This document shows, piece by piece, positions 26,457 to 35,172 of a stretch of DNA of 64,000 nt; positions within the stretch are counted from its first letter, which is position 1; the number at the start of each line of letters is the position of its first letter. The notes under the pieces are model-generated. The model saw only the letters and a program-made list of their open reading frames with translations, was not told where the DNA came from and searched no databases. Source of the DNA: Hyphomonas sp. Its GTDB lineage: Bacteria; Pseudomonadota; Alphaproteobacteria; Caulobacterales; Hyphomonadaceae. Both the position numbers and the translations under genes were made by a program. Location of the stretch: NCBI GenBank assembly GCA_020638455.1, contig JACKIK010000002.1:1-64000 (forward strand), in the 5' to 3' direction.

Positions 26457-28361
26457 CTAGTCCGTCGTCGCGCGATGAGCTATGCCGCTCGCCTCCAGCA
26501 TCTTGTAGTGGGCAGCAAGGACATTGAATGCCTCCTTGCGCCGTCCTGTTTCGCTGAGCAGGCCCTTGCGGTTCCATCCTCGTTGATAGATGGGGTGCTG
26601 GCGGCGCGGTGAGCGGAAATCCTTCAGTATCCAGGGGGACATTCCTCGAAGGAATGTAATGTTGCTGCTCATGTCGAGCGTCTGACGATAGTACTCGGCC
26701 TGGTATTCCTCTGAGAATTTCCGAATCAGTTCCGGATCGTGAAATCCGGCAAGTGCTGCAGCGCCAAATTCTGAAAAGATGAGGGGCTTGCCATGATCAT
26801 CGGGCCATTTGATGTCGTGCACAGCATCGAGCGGCATGTCTCCATACCAGCCATTGTATGTGTTCACCGCCAGCACATCTAGAAAATCCGTCAAGGGATC
26901 ATCTATGTGGGCAATCGTCTGACCGTTCTCTTCCGTCTGACGCGTCAACAGGGCCGCGGTTATCAGACGCGTGTCGTCGAGCGCGCGCACATCGGATATG
27001 AGCGTTTGCAGGAATCTGTTCCGGGCATCCGACACAGGTGTTTCATTCGCCACACTCCAAAGAATGATCGACGCGCGGTTCCGGTCCCGGTGGATGTTTT
27101 CGGCGATCATTGAACGTGCGGTGTCTAGTGTTTCGCCGCTATCCCAATCGATCAGCCAGTAGACGGGAACTTCGCTCCAAACCAGCAAGCCCATTTCGTC
27201 AGCAAGGCGCAGCGTGGATTCGGAATGGGGATAGTGAGCGAGGCGTACGAAGTTGCCATGCAGGCCATACTTGATTTCGGATAGCAGCGCTCTTGCCGAA
27301 CTCTCACTCATCGCACGGGCAGGGGAGGTGCCCAGCTCTTCTTCGTGCATGCTTATGCCGCGCAGGAAGATAGATTTGCCATTGAGCAGGATATCTTCAT
27401 CCTTCACCTCAATGGTCCGGAACCCGATGCGCTCGTGCAGCCTGTCCACTGCAGTACTAACGACCACGTCGTACAATTTCGGGTTCTCAGGTGACCACTT
27501 CGCCAGTTTGTGCGGCGCCGTCGTCCGTAGCTCCACCTGGCCCCTTTCGTCGCTTGTGCCTCTCATCGTCAGCTCAAGTTCCGGAACGGCGATCTCCACA
27601 GCCTGTCCGGCACAGGCATTTCCGTTAATGCGCACGCTGGCAGCGATATTGCCATCCCGAGTCAAGCGGACCCAGGCCTCGTCGATGAAAGTACCGGGCA
27701 CCTCAATCAACTGGATATCCCGTGTAATTCCTCCATAGGTTTCCCAGTCGGTCACGGGTGGCGGCACGCTTTGATCCGTACGGACAGAGTCGACGCCTAC
27801 AATGATGCTGTTTTCGCCTTCGAGAACCAGGCCCGTTACATCGATGGTAAAGGGTGTGAAGCCACCTTCGTGGGCGCCTGCGAATGTGCCGTTCAGATAG
27901 ACGCGTGCGGTATAGTTCGCCGCTTCAATTCTGAGAAAGTACCGCTTGCCCGGCTTTGGAGAATAGTGGAAGTCGCGCGCGTACCACATCAGGCCCTGAT
28001 AGTAGCGCAGCTCCGGGGTATGGCTGACCCATGAACCGGGCAGCGTCGCCTTGTCTGCCCGACGCATGTCATACTCATAGAGATCGCCCGGGTTTTTGCG
28101 AGTCGCCTCATCGACATCCACCGGATCGAATCGTTGGTGGCCCTTGCCTGCCGCGGTGCCGTGGAACCCCTGCAAGCCGTCACGATACGGGTCGACCGAC
28201 CAGGTCCATCCACCGGAAAGGTTAAGGCCATCGCGGCTTGACGCATTAGTCATTACCACGTCCGGTGAGGAATCAAGACGGAAAGTCTGCGCTTCTGCAG
28301 CCTGTATCAGTGCAAAAGTGGCCCAGACCACGCTGATAAGTCGTATGATCGCTGGAAGCAA
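26457..28361 (-). CDS. Exported glycoside hydrolase family 2 (beta-glucuronidase/galactosidase-like)
   Basis: 634 residues. The signal peptide ends near IQAAEA. Sandwich domain (about 45-200, with YQGLMWYARDFHY), Ig-like domain, then the barrel: RGISMHEEE, NFVRLAHYPHSESTLRLADEMG, acid/base Glu in LWSVANE and nucleophile Glu in IFSEFGA. Length and the WILKDFRSPRR ending fit beta-glucuronidase-type GH2. The start is a TTG at 28361 preceded by GGGGGAGG; the nearby ATG is out of frame. It would act in the periplasm on oligosaccharides from the cluster. It diverges from the SGNH hydrolase gene. The sugar specificity is not certain. Confidence 0.9.
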   Translation of the reverse strand: MLPAIIRLISVVWATFALIQAAEAQTFRLDSSPDVVMTNASSRDGLNLSGGWTWSVDPYRDGLQGFHGTAAGKGHQRFDPVDVDEATRKNPGDLYEYDMRRADKATLPGSWVSHTPELRYYQGLMWYARDFHYSPKPGKRYFLRIEAANYTARVYLNGTFAGAHEGGFTPFTIDVTGLVLEGENSIIVGVDSVRTDQSVPPPVTDWETYGGITRDIQLIEVPGTFIDEAWVRLTRDGNIAASVRINGNACAGQAVEIAVPELELTMRGTSDERGQVELRTTAPHKLAKWSPENPKLYDVVVSTAVDRLHERIGFRTIEVKDEDILLNGKSIFLRGISMHEEELGTSPARAMSESSARALLSEIKYGLHGNFVRLAHYPHSESTLRLADEMGLLVWSEVPVYWLIDWDSGETLDTARSMIAENIHRDRNRASIILWSVANETPVSDARNRFLQTLISDVRALDDTRLITAALLTRQTEENGQTIAHIDDPLTDFLDVLAVNTYNGWYGDMPLDAVHDIKWPDDHGKPLIFSEFGAAALAGFHDPELIRKFSEEYQAEYYRQTLDMSSNITFLRGMSPWILKDFRSPRRQHPIYQRGWNRKGLLSETGRRKEAFNVLAAHYKMLEASGIAHRATTD

Positions 28362-28496
28362 TTTCCATCCTCCCCCGGATGAACTGAATTTGTTGGTTCG
28401 TAACCTGTTGCGACGTCTGCGTGCATCCTGCCGCGCAGCTTGGCACTTGACCAGCGCGATATTTCCAGATCCCGCACTTCCTGCAATCGCTCCTTT

Positions 28497-28524
28497 TTGA
28501 CAAGCTATCGACGAGGTTTAGATC
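28497..28524 (+). promoter_or_regulatory. Possible promoter of the SGNH hydrolase gene
   Basis: TTGACA (28497-28502), 16-base spacer and TAGATC (28519-28524), 34 bases before the ATG, with GTAGAGAGG as ribosome site. The -10 match is only fair. Confidence 0.4.
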
Positions 28525-28557
28525 TTCGTGCGCAGACTCAGGTAGAGAGGACATCCG

Positions 28558-29259
28558 ATGCAGGTGAGAATTTTGGCAGTAGCGACCCTTACGTTGGTGG
28601 CGGGTGTCTCGGCGCAGGGCGCCATTGCCGACGATCCGCCAGCTGCACGGTTTGCGGAGGAGATCCATGTTTTCGGAGTGGAGGACGAAGTCTATCCGCC
28701 GCCCGCTTGCGCCACATTGTTCGTTGGCAGCTCAAGCATCCGGTTCTGGTTTCATCTTCGCGATGACTTCGCAGATCAACGCACCATTCGAAGGGGATTT
28801 GGAGGAGCAACCATTCCAGATGTAAACTTTTACTTCGACGCGGTGATCGGGAAGTACAGTCCGGCGCGGATTGTTTTTTATGCGGGAGAGAATGACCTGA
28901 ATGCGGGGCGCCCGGTCGACGAGGTATTTCATGAGTTCATCAAGTTCCTGGACCTCAAGGACCGCGCGCTGGGATCGACGCCCGTGTACTTTGTATCGGC
29001 AAAACCTTCCGTGGCACGATTGTCGGATCTTGGCCGGCAGGAGGCTTTGAATCGAAAGATCTCAGCTCTGGCTGATGAACGTGCCGACCTTGCTTTTGTC
29101 GACATCGCAAGTCCGATGTTGAAAGAAGGATCTCCTGACCCGGCCCTGTTCATCAGCGATCAGCTGCACATGCGTGCTGGCGGCTATGAAATATGGCGTG
29201 GGGTCATTCAGCATGCGCTGGACGAAGATGATGTCTCCGAAGCGCAGTACTGCCGCTGA
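28558..29259 (+). CDS. Exported SGNH/GDSL hydrolase
   Basis: 233 residues with signal peptide (ending about GAIADD). The four SGNH blocks are visible: FVGSSSI (nucleophile Ser), RRGFGGATI (Gly), FYAGENDL (Asn) and SDQLHM (Asp/His). These enzymes remove acetyl or other acyl groups from carbohydrates, which fits the surrounding glycan cluster. It is transcribed away from the GH2 gene. Its stop codon directly abuts the stop of the convergent LacI gene. Confidence 0.88.
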   Translation: MQVRILAVATLTLVAGVSAQGAIADDPPAARFAEEIHVFGVEDEVYPPPACATLFVGSSSIRFWFHLRDDFADQRTIRRGFGGATIPDVNFYFDAVIGKYSPARIVFYAGENDLNAGRPVDEVFHEFIKFLDLKDRALGSTPVYFVSAKPSVARLSDLGRQEALNRKISALADERADLAFVDIASPMLKEGSPDPALFISDQLHMRAGGYEIWRGVIQHALDEDDVSEAQYCR

Positions 29260-30324
29260 TCAGATCGAGGCGGCGGAGAGGTCATGAGGTGGAGCCGTCG
29301 ACTGACGCTCCACGATGCTATGTTCCAGAACTTCATTGTGACCGGCCGGCCCTGGCCGCCGATTTTTGATCTGGTCAGTAATCAGTTCAACCGCCTTGTA
29401 GCCCATTTCCTGGATTGGCTGGTGAATGGTAGTGAGCGGCGGCCATATGAGGGCCGACACGGGGGTATCATCGAAACCCGTAATGGACAGGTCATCGGGG
29501 ATAACCAGGCCCATCTTGTGGGCCGCGAACAGGGCGCCGACCGCCATGTCGTCATTGGCGCAGATCAAGGCCGTCGGGCGGGGATCGTGCGAGAGAATTT
29601 CCGGCGTCAGGTCTACACCAGCCTTGAAGGTAAAGTCCCCATTGCGGACGACAATATCAGATCGTTCAATGCCCGCTGCGATCAGCGCCTTAAGAATTCC
29701 GTCCCAGCGCCGCGCTGCAGACACGTGGCCGGCCAGTCCGCCAATAAACGCGAACTGACGGTGACCAAGCCGCAGCAGATATTGCGCTATCTCGAACCCG
29801 GCTCGTTCGTCGTGAATCCGGACGGAAACGATCTCTTCTGCCGCCGTCGGGCCGGGGGCAATGCAAGTCAGCAGACAGCCCTTCGAGAGGATCAAGTTCC
29901 GCAGTTCAGCATCATCGGAAAACGGTGGGGTGAGAATTATACCTTCGGCGCGATTTCGCTCGATCAGCTCGATCACCCAATCGCGTTTCTTCCACTTCTG
30001 TTTCGGAACGCGCTGCGTCACCAGCTGCAGGCCAAAATCCGCGCACGCGCGCAATGCACCCAGTTCGAGTGCTGATTCCCAGTATGAGTTAGGCTCAGAC
30101 TCGTCGTCGACCGGGTGAACCAACGTGATGAGGCTCGTGCTTCCGCCCGCCAAGGTGCGCGCTTGGATGTTGACCGTGTAGTTTAGTTCCTCCACCGCCT
30201 TTAGCACGCGGTCGCGAACTTCCGCACGAACATTCTGGCCTCCATTCAGGACGCGGGAAACTGTGACGCGCGCGACTCCCGACCGGCTTGCTACATCATC
30301 GATTGTTGGGCGTTTTGAAGGCAT
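29260..30324 (-). CDS. LacI-family transcriptional regulator
   Basis: 354 residues. The HTH (PTIDDVASRSGVARVTVSRV) and the hinge helix (NIQARTLAGG) are canonical; the periplasmic-binding-like domain has GFEIAQYLLRLGHRQFAFIGG and AVGALFAAHKMGL, and ends STAPP. A sugar inducer is expected. The matching operator TGGAAGCGCTTCCA lies at the promoter of the cluster's TonB receptor, 1.6 kb away. It diverges from the MFS gene. Confidence 0.94.
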   Translation of the reverse strand: MPSKRPTIDDVASRSGVARVTVSRVLNGGQNVRAEVRDRVLKAVEELNYTVNIQARTLAGGSTSLITLVHPVDDESEPNSYWESALELGALRACADFGLQLVTQRVPKQKWKKRDWVIELIERNRAEGIILTPPFSDDAELRNLILSKGCLLTCIAPGPTAAEEIVSVRIHDERAGFEIAQYLLRLGHRQFAFIGGLAGHVSAARRWDGILKALIAAGIERSDIVVRNGDFTFKAGVDLTPEILSHDPRPTALICANDDMAVGALFAAHKMGLVIPDDLSITGFDDTPVSALIWPPLTTIHQPIQEMGYKAVELITDQIKNRRPGPAGHNEVLEHSIVERQSTAPPHDLSAASI

Positions 30325-30550
30325 GTGCTCGTGAAGGAGGCGTGGAAGGTGGGCTAGGTCTCTGAGTCGGTTTTGCGTGCATGTTTACAAGTGCTTGAGT
30401 CCCATTCAACGCCTGGTCGCGCACCGTGCAGACACCTGCTTACAACAAATAGAGCAACAAAAGAAAGCAACCTCTTCCTTGTCGAAGCGGATTGTCCAAT
30501 AGCTGCGCGGTAGCTGAATCCTGAAGTTCAGAAACAGGGCTGTGCTTGAG

Positions 30551-31786
30551 ATGGATGCACGACACATCAGGCTGAGACCGGCGTTTGCGTTTCAGTTCGC
30601 TCTGGCCAATGCGGGCGCTTTCGCAGGCTGCTTGCCGGTGCTGGTCGTTCTGGTGCCGCTCAAGGCGAAGGAGGTGAGTCCGGCAGACAGTTCGGACGTA
30701 CTCAGCTGGGCCATCATGACCGGCGCCCTGGTGGCGAGCGTGGTCAATATTCTCGCCGGGGCGCTGAGCGACCGTACGCGCACACGCTTCGGTCGACGCA
30801 AACCGTGGATTCTGGCAGGGGCGTTGTGTACTGCAGCTTCGTTCAGGCTTGTTTACGAAGCCAGTTCAGCCCAGCAGCTGGTGATCGCGGTTGCCGTGTT
30901 TCAGGCTGCCTTCAACATGATGCTACCTGCACTCGTCGCCCTGCTGCCGGACGAAGTCCCTCATGCGCGAAAGGGGATCATGGCGGCTCTGCTGGCCGTT
31001 GGGGCACCACTCGGACTAGGGATCGGATCGTTTCTCATCGGCTTTGACGGTCTTACCTTTGCGAACCGGTTCGAAATTGCTGGGGGTCTCATGTTACTCG
31101 GCATCCTTCCCTTGCTGGCATTTTGGGGGGAGAGCGATGACAAAGACGAGCCCGCCGTGGCCAAAGAGCCGAGCGCTTGCGCGTCGGTTCCGGCAGACAA
31201 GCGATGGAAGGATTTCTGGCGCATATGGTGGTCGCGTCTGTGCATCCAGATCGCCTTTTCGATCACACAGGGTTACCTGCTGTTCTTCCTGATCAGTGCA
31301 CAGACTCATGCAGGCGTTCTTGGCGCAGCGCCACCCGAGACCTTGTTGGGCCGCTTGTTCTTGATTTCCACGGGCCTTTCCCTTTTCGCTGCGGTGCAGG
31401 TTGGCGCCCTGACAGATTGGATCGGCCGCAGAAAGATTTTTGTTGTTGCGTCCGGCGTGTTTGTCGGCGCCGGAATGTCAGTCATGGCGGCGTGGCCGGT
31501 GCTCATCGGCTTCATCACCGGACAGGTGCTGTATGGAATTGGTGTCGGACTATACTCGTCCGCCGAGGTGGCCCTGGCCGCCGAACTTCTGCCCGAGCAG
31601 TCAAGCGCCGCGCGTGATCTTGGCATTCTCAACGTCGGCAATGCGCTACCTCAGGCAATCGCGCCGGGGCTTGCGCTGATCCTGCTTGGTGAGGCACCGA
31701 CAGGCTACCAGGCGCTGTTTCTGGCAGGGGCGCTTTTTGCGGTTGCGGGGGGATTGATCGTGGGGCGAATCCAGACTGCGCGGTGA
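30551..31786 (+). CDS. MFS sugar transporter, GPH/SUT-like
   Basis: 411 residues and about twelve membrane spans. The loop 2-3 motif SDRTRTRFGRRKPWILAG is typical of glycoside-pentoside-hexuronide and sucrose-type symporters, and a second GALTDWIGRRKIF copy follows helix 8. It would import mono- or disaccharides freed in the periplasm. ATG 30551 is chosen over GTG 30542; no strong Shine-Dalgarno for either. It lies between the LacI gene and the TonB receptor. Confidence 0.88.
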   Translation: MDARHIRLRPAFAFQFALANAGAFAGCLPVLVVLVPLKAKEVSPADSSDVLSWAIMTGALVASVVNILAGALSDRTRTRFGRRKPWILAGALCTAASFRLVYEASSAQQLVIAVAVFQAAFNMMLPALVALLPDEVPHARKGIMAALLAVGAPLGLGIGSFLIGFDGLTFANRFEIAGGLMLLGILPLLAFWGESDDKDEPAVAKEPSACASVPADKRWKDFWRIWWSRLCIQIAFSITQGYLLFFLISAQTHAGVLGAAPPETLLGRLFLISTGLSLFAAVQVGALTDWIGRRKIFVVASGVFVGAGMSVMAAWPVLIGFITGQVLYGIGVGLYSSAEVALAAELLPEQSSAARDLGILNVGNALPQAIAPGLALILLGEAPTGYQALFLAGALFAVAGGLIVGRIQTAR

Positions 31787-31890
31787 GCGCTTGGTTGGCT
31801 TTCGTTGTCTGGTTCCAGAAATCTGACGGCCACTCTCACAAGTTGTTGATGCCAAACAAGTCTTTGAATTTAAAGAAATAAAAAATTAGA

Positions 31891-31936
31891 TTGACAGTTT
31901 TGCAATGATCTCAGATAAAAATTGGAAGCGCTTCCA
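31891..31936 (+). promoter_or_regulatory. TonB-receptor promoter with LacI-type operator
   Basis: TTGACA (31891-31896), a 17-base spacer and GATAAA (31914-31919) form a good sigma-70 promoter. Four bases on lies the perfect 14-bp palindrome TGGAAGCGCTTCCA (31923-31936), with the central CG typical of LacI-family operators. A repressor bound there would cover the transcription start. Confidence 0.8.
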
Positions 31937-32013
31937 TTTTATGCGTGCCACGTGCCTGAAAGCATGTGGGGCGTCAAAAACAAAACTATGTGGCGGCGCA
32001 GAGGGAGGGAAAT

Positions 32014-34926
32014 TTGACCGAACTACTCACGACGAAGTCGCCGCTTGCGTCCCGTCTGCACTCGAGACTCTGCCTGACAGCGTCGGTGCTCGCAATCGCG
32101 GCTGTATGGCCGCAGGTATCTCTGGCCCAGGAAACTGACTCCTCGACTGACGAAGTTGCCGGGGTGATTGCCTCGTCAGACGAGGACGTCCGCAAGACTG
32201 ACGAGTCAAAGGCGGATTCCCCGAAAGAAGGGGACTCAGATCAGGTACTTAACCGGGTTCTGGTCACAGGCATCCGGGGAGGGCTCAGCCGCTCGCTGGA
32301 CTTCAAGAAGAACGAGTCGTCCATCGTCGAGGCCGTTGCTGCTGAGGATATTGGCAAGCTCCCGGACATCTCGATCGCAGAATCCATTTCCCGGCTTCCA
32401 GGCATTGCGGCGCAGCGCGTAAACGGACGGGCGCAGGTGATTTCCATCCGCGGTCTCGCACCGGACTTTACGACAACGTTGTTGAATGGTCGTCAGCAGG
32501 CGAGCTCGGGCGACAACCGTGCCGTTGAATTCGATCAGTACCCGTCAGAACTCCTGTCTTCGGTGGTTATCTACAAAACCCCCGACGCTCTGGTCGCCGG
32601 CATGGGCCTGTCGGGCACGGCGGACCTGAGAACGGTTCGGCCACTGGACTACACGGATCGCGCCATCGCGCTCAATCTCAGAGGCTCCACCCTGAGTGGC
32701 GACAAGCTGAATTCCGACGTTTCAACCAGTGGAATCCGCTTCAGTGCCAGCTATATTGATCAATTCGCGAACGATACGATCGGCGTCGCCGTGGGCTTCG
32801 CTCACCTGGATTCCCCTTCTCAGAATCGCCACTTCAAGGCGTACGGGTATGAGGGGTTCGGTTTTGCGGTATCGCCGGACAGTGCGGACTCGGCCTTGAT
32901 CCTCAACGGTCAGGAAATCTTCGCCTACTCGCGTGAGAATATTCGCGATGCTGCGATCGCAATCGCTGAATGGGCGCCAAACGCCCAGATGCACACTACG
33001 CTGGACCTTTACTACTCGAAGTTCGAACAGAACGAGACGATGAGGGGCGCGCAGTGGTTTTCGAACGGCTGGGCTGACAACGCACAGTTCGACATTCAGG
33101 AGACGACCGACGTCGGTGGTTCGACCTTTGCGTCGCTTGGAACGGTTACCAACATCGTTCCTCAGCTCCGCAACGACTACAACACGAGAGACGACCATCT
33201 CTTCTCCGCCGGCCTGAATCAGGAGTTCCAGGCGACGGACCGCCTCAAGCTGGTTGCTGACCTGTCGTACTCGAAGAACTCCCGCAAGGAGCAGGTGCTG
33301 GAGACCTATGCCGGTTACGGCCTTGGCGTCGGCGGCGTGACGGGGGCCACCCCGAACGTGGGTCGGACGTACGACACGTTTGGTTTCGACATTCCGCTGG
33401 AAGGCTTCGCTCAGTATGCCCATGGGCTCGATTATGCTGACGCTACGCAGGTCTCTCTCGGCGACCGTGCGCCATGGGGCGGTTGGGGCCATGATGGCGC
33501 CATACGTTTCCCGGACGTCCAGGAGACGGTTAAGTCTTTCGACTTCCGTGGCGACTACGACATGGATGGCATGATCACCGGCGTCCAGGCAGGCGTGAAC
33601 GTGACCAAACGCGACAAGAGCAAGCGCGTCGACGATTTCGACCTGTTCCTGCTCAACGACCGTCAGCAGACGCTCGTGGACCCTCAATTCCTTGTCTCTC
33701 CGACATCGTTGGATTTCGCGGGTTTTGGCAATGTCATCAGCCTCAATCTCATGTCCGCCCTGCAGAACTACTACCGAACGTCGCCCATTCTCGATGCAAA
33801 TTATTTCGACAAGAACTGGGATATCAGCGAGCAGGTGGTGACGGCGTTTGTTCGGGCCGATTTTGAGGCTGGCCGGTTCACGGGCAATGTGGGCATCCAG
33901 TTTGTCAATCAGGATCAGGAGTCATCGGGGACGATTATTCAGGGGAACCCGATCGTGCCCGTTCCGGTGACGGATGGCGCGACCTATTCCGATGTCCTGC
34001 CGAACCTCAACCTCATTTACGATCTCGGCAATGGTCACCGACTGCGCTTCGCCGCTTCCCGGACGCTTGCCCGGCCTCGTATGGATGAGCTTCGTGCCAA
34101 CATCACGCCCAGCTTCGGCTTGCCCAGCACGCCGGTAGCACCGGGAAGCACACTGCACCCATGGAGTGGGCGAGGTGGTAACCCGAACCTCGAACCGTGG
34201 CGTGCGAATGCGTTTGATCTTGCCTACGAATGGTACATCGATCAGACGAGCTACGTGTCGATTGCTGGTTTCTACAAGGATCTGGACAGTTACATATACC
34301 AGCAGACTCTGGAGTTCGATTTTACGGGCGTGCCCACTCCCGCAAGCGCAGTCATACCACCGGACGTGATTATCAGTCCGATTGGTCAGATGACCCTGCC
34401 TGCGAATGGAAGCGGTGGCTCCATCCAGGGTATCGAAGTCAGCGGCGCGTTTAACTTCAAACACCTCAGCGAATCCCTGGACGGCTTCGGTGTGATCGGA
34501 AGTTATTCGTATACGGAGTCCGACTTGAATCCGACAACTGGAACGAACGAGGTGCGCATTCCTGGTCTTTCGGGAACGGTATACAATATCTCCGGATACT
34601 ACGAGAAGAACGGCTTCCAGGCTCGCATCAGCCGCCGGTACCGGTCCGCGTTCAAGGGTGAGGTCGTGCAGTTGTTTGCGACGCGCGGCTACACGGAAAT
34701 TCTGGACGACACGCAGGTCGATGCGCAGCTCGGATACACGTTCGAGACCGGCAGATTCAAGGGACTTGGCATCCAGCTTCAGGTCAACAACCTGACGGAT
34801 TCGCCCTATCGGACCCGCCTTGGTCTTGATACGGGCGGTACGCGCACGGCCGAAGGAGGTACCTTGCAGGAGACCTACGAAGAATATGGTCGAGAGATAC
34901 TCTTTGGTGTGAACTATCGCTTCTGA
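32014..34926 (+). CDS. TonB-dependent receptor, carbohydrate-uptake type
   Basis: 970 residues from a TTG start. Signal peptide ends at VSLAQ, an acidic linker follows, then the TonB-box region LNRVLVTGIRGGLSRSLDFK and the plug with KNESSIVEAVAAEDIGKLPD, IAESISRLPGIAAQRV, and ISIRGLAPDFTTTLLNGRQ. This plug wording marks the oligosaccharide receptors of Caulobacterales/Xanthomonadales. The barrel ends EILFGVNYRF. GGGAGG stands about five bases before the TTG; a GTG at 31966 is the alternative. It is under the LacI-type operator and followed by a terminator. Confidence 0.94.
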   Translation: MTELLTTKSPLASRLHSRLCLTASVLAIAAVWPQVSLAQETDSSTDEVAGVIASSDEDVRKTDESKADSPKEGDSDQVLNRVLVTGIRGGLSRSLDFKKNESSIVEAVAAEDIGKLPDISIAESISRLPGIAAQRVNGRAQVISIRGLAPDFTTTLLNGRQQASSGDNRAVEFDQYPSELLSSVVIYKTPDALVAGMGLSGTADLRTVRPLDYTDRAIALNLRGSTLSGDKLNSDVSTSGIRFSASYIDQFANDTIGVAVGFAHLDSPSQNRHFKAYGYEGFGFAVSPDSADSALILNGQEIFAYSRENIRDAAIAIAEWAPNAQMHTTLDLYYSKFEQNETMRGAQWFSNGWADNAQFDIQETTDVGGSTFASLGTVTNIVPQLRNDYNTRDDHLFSAGLNQEFQATDRLKLVADLSYSKNSRKEQVLETYAGYGLGVGGVTGATPNVGRTYDTFGFDIPLEGFAQYAHGLDYADATQVSLGDRAPWGGWGHDGAIRFPDVQETVKSFDFRGDYDMDGMITGVQAGVNVTKRDKSKRVDDFDLFLLNDRQQTLVDPQFLVSPTSLDFAGFGNVISLNLMSALQNYYRTSPILDANYFDKNWDISEQVVTAFVRADFEAGRFTGNVGIQFVNQDQESSGTIIQGNPIVPVPVTDGATYSDVLPNLNLIYDLGNGHRLRFAASRTLARPRMDELRANITPSFGLPSTPVAPGSTLHPWSGRGGNPNLEPWRANAFDLAYEWYIDQTSYVSIAGFYKDLDSYIYQQTLEFDFTGVPTPASAVIPPDVIISPIGQMTLPANGSGGSIQGIEVSGAFNFKHLSESLDGFGVIGSYSYTESDLNPTTGTNEVRIPGLSGTVYNISGYYEKNGFQARISRRYRSAFKGEVVQLFATRGYTEILDDTQVDAQLGYTFETGRFKGLGIQLQVNNLTDSPYRTRLGLDTGGTRTAEGGTLQETYEEYGREILFGVNYRF

Positions 34927-34973
34927 TCCTCGGCGAAGGAGTCCGTCATTTGCTTGGCGGGATCCTCATAGCG

Positions 34974-35016
34974 GCGAGTGCGCGAGTTCCTCCCTCGCGC
35001 ACTCGCTTCTCTTTCT
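34974..35016 (+). terminator. Intrinsic terminator between TonB receptor and GH3 genes
   Basis: A perfect 13-bp stem (34974-34986 with 34994-35006, GCGAGTGCGCGAG and its complement) with a 7-base loop, followed by the T-rich TTCTCTTTCT. Partial read-through would give more receptor than enzyme from the same promoter. Confidence 0.8.
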
Positions 35017-35172
35017 GCGGAGGAGTTGAGTGGCTGCATTGGCAGAAGTGAAGACGCAGGGCGTGCACGCAGACCTCCCGGTGCCCGTTCGGGAAAAGTT
35101 CGAAATGATGTGCGCGCCGCTGGCTGTGATTGGCAGACCGAACGGGCCGGCAGCGCCAAGGGGAGATTGGGC

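Noticed and set aside
28381..28420. GGTTCGTAACC as a second LacI operator before the GH2 gene
   Set aside because: Odd centre and short arms, unlike the site at 31923-31936.
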